64,000 nucleotides of DNA from Methylorubrum rhodesianum (GTDB lineage: Bacteria; Pseudomonadota; Alphaproteobacteria; Rhizobiales; Beijerinckiaceae), in the NCBI RefSeq assembly GCF_014199985.1, contig NZ_JACHOS010000024.1, positions 1 to 64,000 of the forward strand, given 5' to 3'. Position numbers and translations under genes: made by a program. The first letter of the stretch is position 1. The number at the start of each line of letters is the position of its first letter. Of the stretch, positions 62,792 through 64,000 are shown one piece after another. The notes beneath the pieces are model-generated. The model searched no databases. It was not told where the DNA came from and saw nothing but the letters and a program-made list of their open reading frames with translations.

Positions 62792-63949
62792 TCACGCGGC
62801 CGTGCGCCGCTCCACCATCCGCGCCAGGTAGGCGGCACCGAGCGGGATCAGGCTGTCGTCGAAGTCGAAGCTCGCATTGTGCAGCCCCGGTCCCGGCGTC
62901 GCGCCGAGCCAGGCATAGGCGCCGGGCACCGCCGCGACCATGTCGGCGAAATCCTCGCTGCCCATGCGCGGCACGGTGTTGGCCTCGACCTTGTCGGAGC
63001 CGAACAGCTCGGTCGCGATCTCGGCGGCGGCCGCCGCCTGCGCGGGGCTGTTGTCGAGCACCGAGAAGACGTCGCGCAGGTCCACGGCGATGGTGGCGCC
63101 GTAGGCCGCCGCGAAACCCGCCGCCAGTTCGCGGATGCGCCCCGCGATCAGCTTGCGCAGATCGGCGTCGAAGGTGCGCACGGTGCCGGCGAGGTGCGCG
63201 CCCTCGGGAATGACGTTGTAGGCCGCGCCGGCATGGATCTGGGTGATCGAGACCACGGCGGATTTCAGCGGGTTGCTGTTGCGGCTGACGATCGACTGCA
63301 TCGCCTGGGCAAGCCCCGTGGCGATCACGATCGGGTCGATGCCCTGGTGCGGCATCGCCGCGTGCGCGCCGCGGCCGGTGATGCGGATGTCGAAGAAGTC
63401 GGCCGCCGCCATGATCGGGCCGGGCTTCACCTGCAGCACGCCGTGCGGCCCGTGCGGCGCGTTGTGGATGGCGTAGATCTCGTCGACCGGAAACTTCTCG
63501 AAGAGACCGTCGGCGATCATCGCGCGGGCGCCGCCCAATCCCTCCTCCGCCGGCTGGAACACGAATACGGCGGTGCCGTCGAAATCGCGGGTCTCGGCGA
63601 GGTAGCGGGCGGCGCCGATCAGCATGGTGGTGTGCCCGTCATGCCCGCAGGCATGCATCTTCCCCGGCACGGTGGAGCGGTAGGGGAGGTTGGTCTCCTC
63701 GGTGATCGGCAGGGCATCCATGTCGGCGCGCAATCCGATCCGGCGGGAGCCCGGCCGGCCCTGCAGCACGCCGACGACGCCGGTCTTGCCCAGCCCCCGA
63801 TGCACCTCGATCCCGAATTTCTCCAGCTGCTCGGCGACGATCCCCGAGGTGCGGACCTCCTCGAAGCCGATCTCGGGATGGGCGTGGAGATCCCGCCGCA
63901 GGGCGGTCAACTCGTCGGCGTATTCACGGATGCGGTCGATCGTGTTCAT
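62792..63949 (-). CDS. M20 family amidohydrolase (hippurate/N-acyl amino acid hydrolase type)
   Basis: A 385-residue cytoplasmic metallopeptidase of the M20D group. Motifs: ADMDALPI, ACGHDGHTTMLIGAA (metal Asp/His), QPAEEGLGGARAMI (catalytic Glu pair), HGPHGVLQVKPG and GSEDFADM with terminal metal ligands. It cleaves N-acyl or N-carbamoyl amino acids, indole conjugates or similar; the substrate is open. The start overlaps the stop of an upstream partial reading frame in ATGA, which suggests an operon continuing past the window. Confidence 0.93.
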   Translation of the reverse strand: MNTIDRIREYADELTALRRDLHAHPEIGFEEVRTSGIVAEQLEKFGIEVHRGLGKTGVVGVLQGRPGSRRIGLRADMDALPITEETNLPYRSTVPGKMHACGHDGHTTMLIGAARYLAETRDFDGTAVFVFQPAEEGLGGARAMIADGLFEKFPVDEIYAIHNAPHGPHGVLQVKPGPIMAAADFFDIRITGRGAHAAMPHQGIDPIVIATGLAQAMQSIVSRNSNPLKSAVVSITQIHAGAAYNVIPEGAHLAGTVRTFDADLRKLIAGRIRELAAGFAAAYGATIAVDLRDVFSVLDNSPAQAAAAAEIATELFGSDKVEANTVPRMGSEDFADMVAAVPGAYAWLGATPGPGLHNASFDFDDSLIPLGAAYLARMVERRTAA

Positions 63950-64000
63950 TCGCTGGCGTCCTCGCAGGTCCGGCGGAAGGGCGACATCGCCTCGTACTCG
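63946..64000 (-). CDS. Possible C-terminal end of an upstream gene (partial)
   Basis: An open frame entering from the right edge ends EYEAMSPFRRTCEDASE followed by TGA. The TGA overlaps the ATG of the M20 gene (ATGA), a spacing typical of coupled genes. Only 17 codons are visible, so the product cannot be named. Confidence 0.35.
   Translation of the reverse strand, partial: EYEAMSPFRRTCEDASE

Overview
The window is high-GC DNA that reads as a chromosomal segment of an alphaproteobacterial methylotroph of the Methylobacterium/Methylorubrum type. The reasons are a lanthanide-type PQQ alcohol dehydrogenase (ExaF/PedH-like) with its cytochrome c-550 and periplasmic binding proteins, a cytochrome bo3 quinol oxidase operon with SURF1, tRNA genes with encoded CCA, and dispersed hairpin repeats in intergenic DNA. 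The genus is inferred from gene content, not from a search. Nearly all genes look housekeeping or metabolic. I found no prophage, transposase, CRISPR array or rRNA gene.

Layout. 1-7.5 kb: 3' end of tuf with its terminator, a cupin protein, tRNA-Leu(CAG), leuC, a 2-hydroxyacid dehydrogenase translationally coupled to a two-domain protease-inhibitor-like protein, a TauE/SafE exporter and a LysR regulator. 7.5-18.5 kb: a PQQ alcohol oxidation region. On the minus strand are exaF, a glyoxalase-like protein, an MxaJ/XoxJ-like binding protein and pedF. Divergently on the plus strand are a PQQ-system ABC-type binding protein, a YVTN propeller, a NosR-like flavin/Fe-S membrane protein, an ApbE flavinyl transferase and a vWA (DUF1194) protein. 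18.5-28.1 kb: an ankyrin protein, then a catabolic and uptake cluster: an oxamate-amidohydrolase-like gamma-glutamyltransferase, a PuuE-like deacetylase, a LivM-LivG-LivF triple fusion, LivH, a binding protein, an NTF2-like protein and a GntR regulator. 28.5-36 kb: tRNA-Gln(CTG), two glycosyltransferases, two LuxR-type regulators with degenerate receiver domains, and a canonical histidine kinase/response regulator pair. 35.4-41.7 kb: a TetR repressor with a palindromic operator candidate and an RND efflux operon (two membrane fusion proteins and a pump). 42-48.5 kb: an MFS transporter, cyoABCD and SURF1. 48.7-53.5 kb: a small protein, a VTT membrane protein overlapping a phospholipase D-like protein, a periplasmic asparaginase and an EEP nuclease/phosphatase. 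53.8-57 kb: a MurQ-like etherase, a SIS aminosugar isomerase/deaminase and NagA. 57.2-64 kb: a GH15 glucoamylase-like enzyme, a small protein, a PilZ protein, a HIT hydrolase, a CDF cation exporter, Ada and an M20 amidohydrolase.

The most coherent and least explained system is the divergent PQQ locus. Periplasmic alcohol oxidation (ExaF to PedF) is linked there to a plus-strand operon that should build a flavinylated membrane Fe-S protein (NosR-like plus ApbE) with a vWA partner. Other points of interest are the triple-fused ABC transporter, a non-phosphorylatable response regulator, two copies of a triple-hairpin repeat that appear to have become part of coding sequences, and several clear operator-like palindromes.
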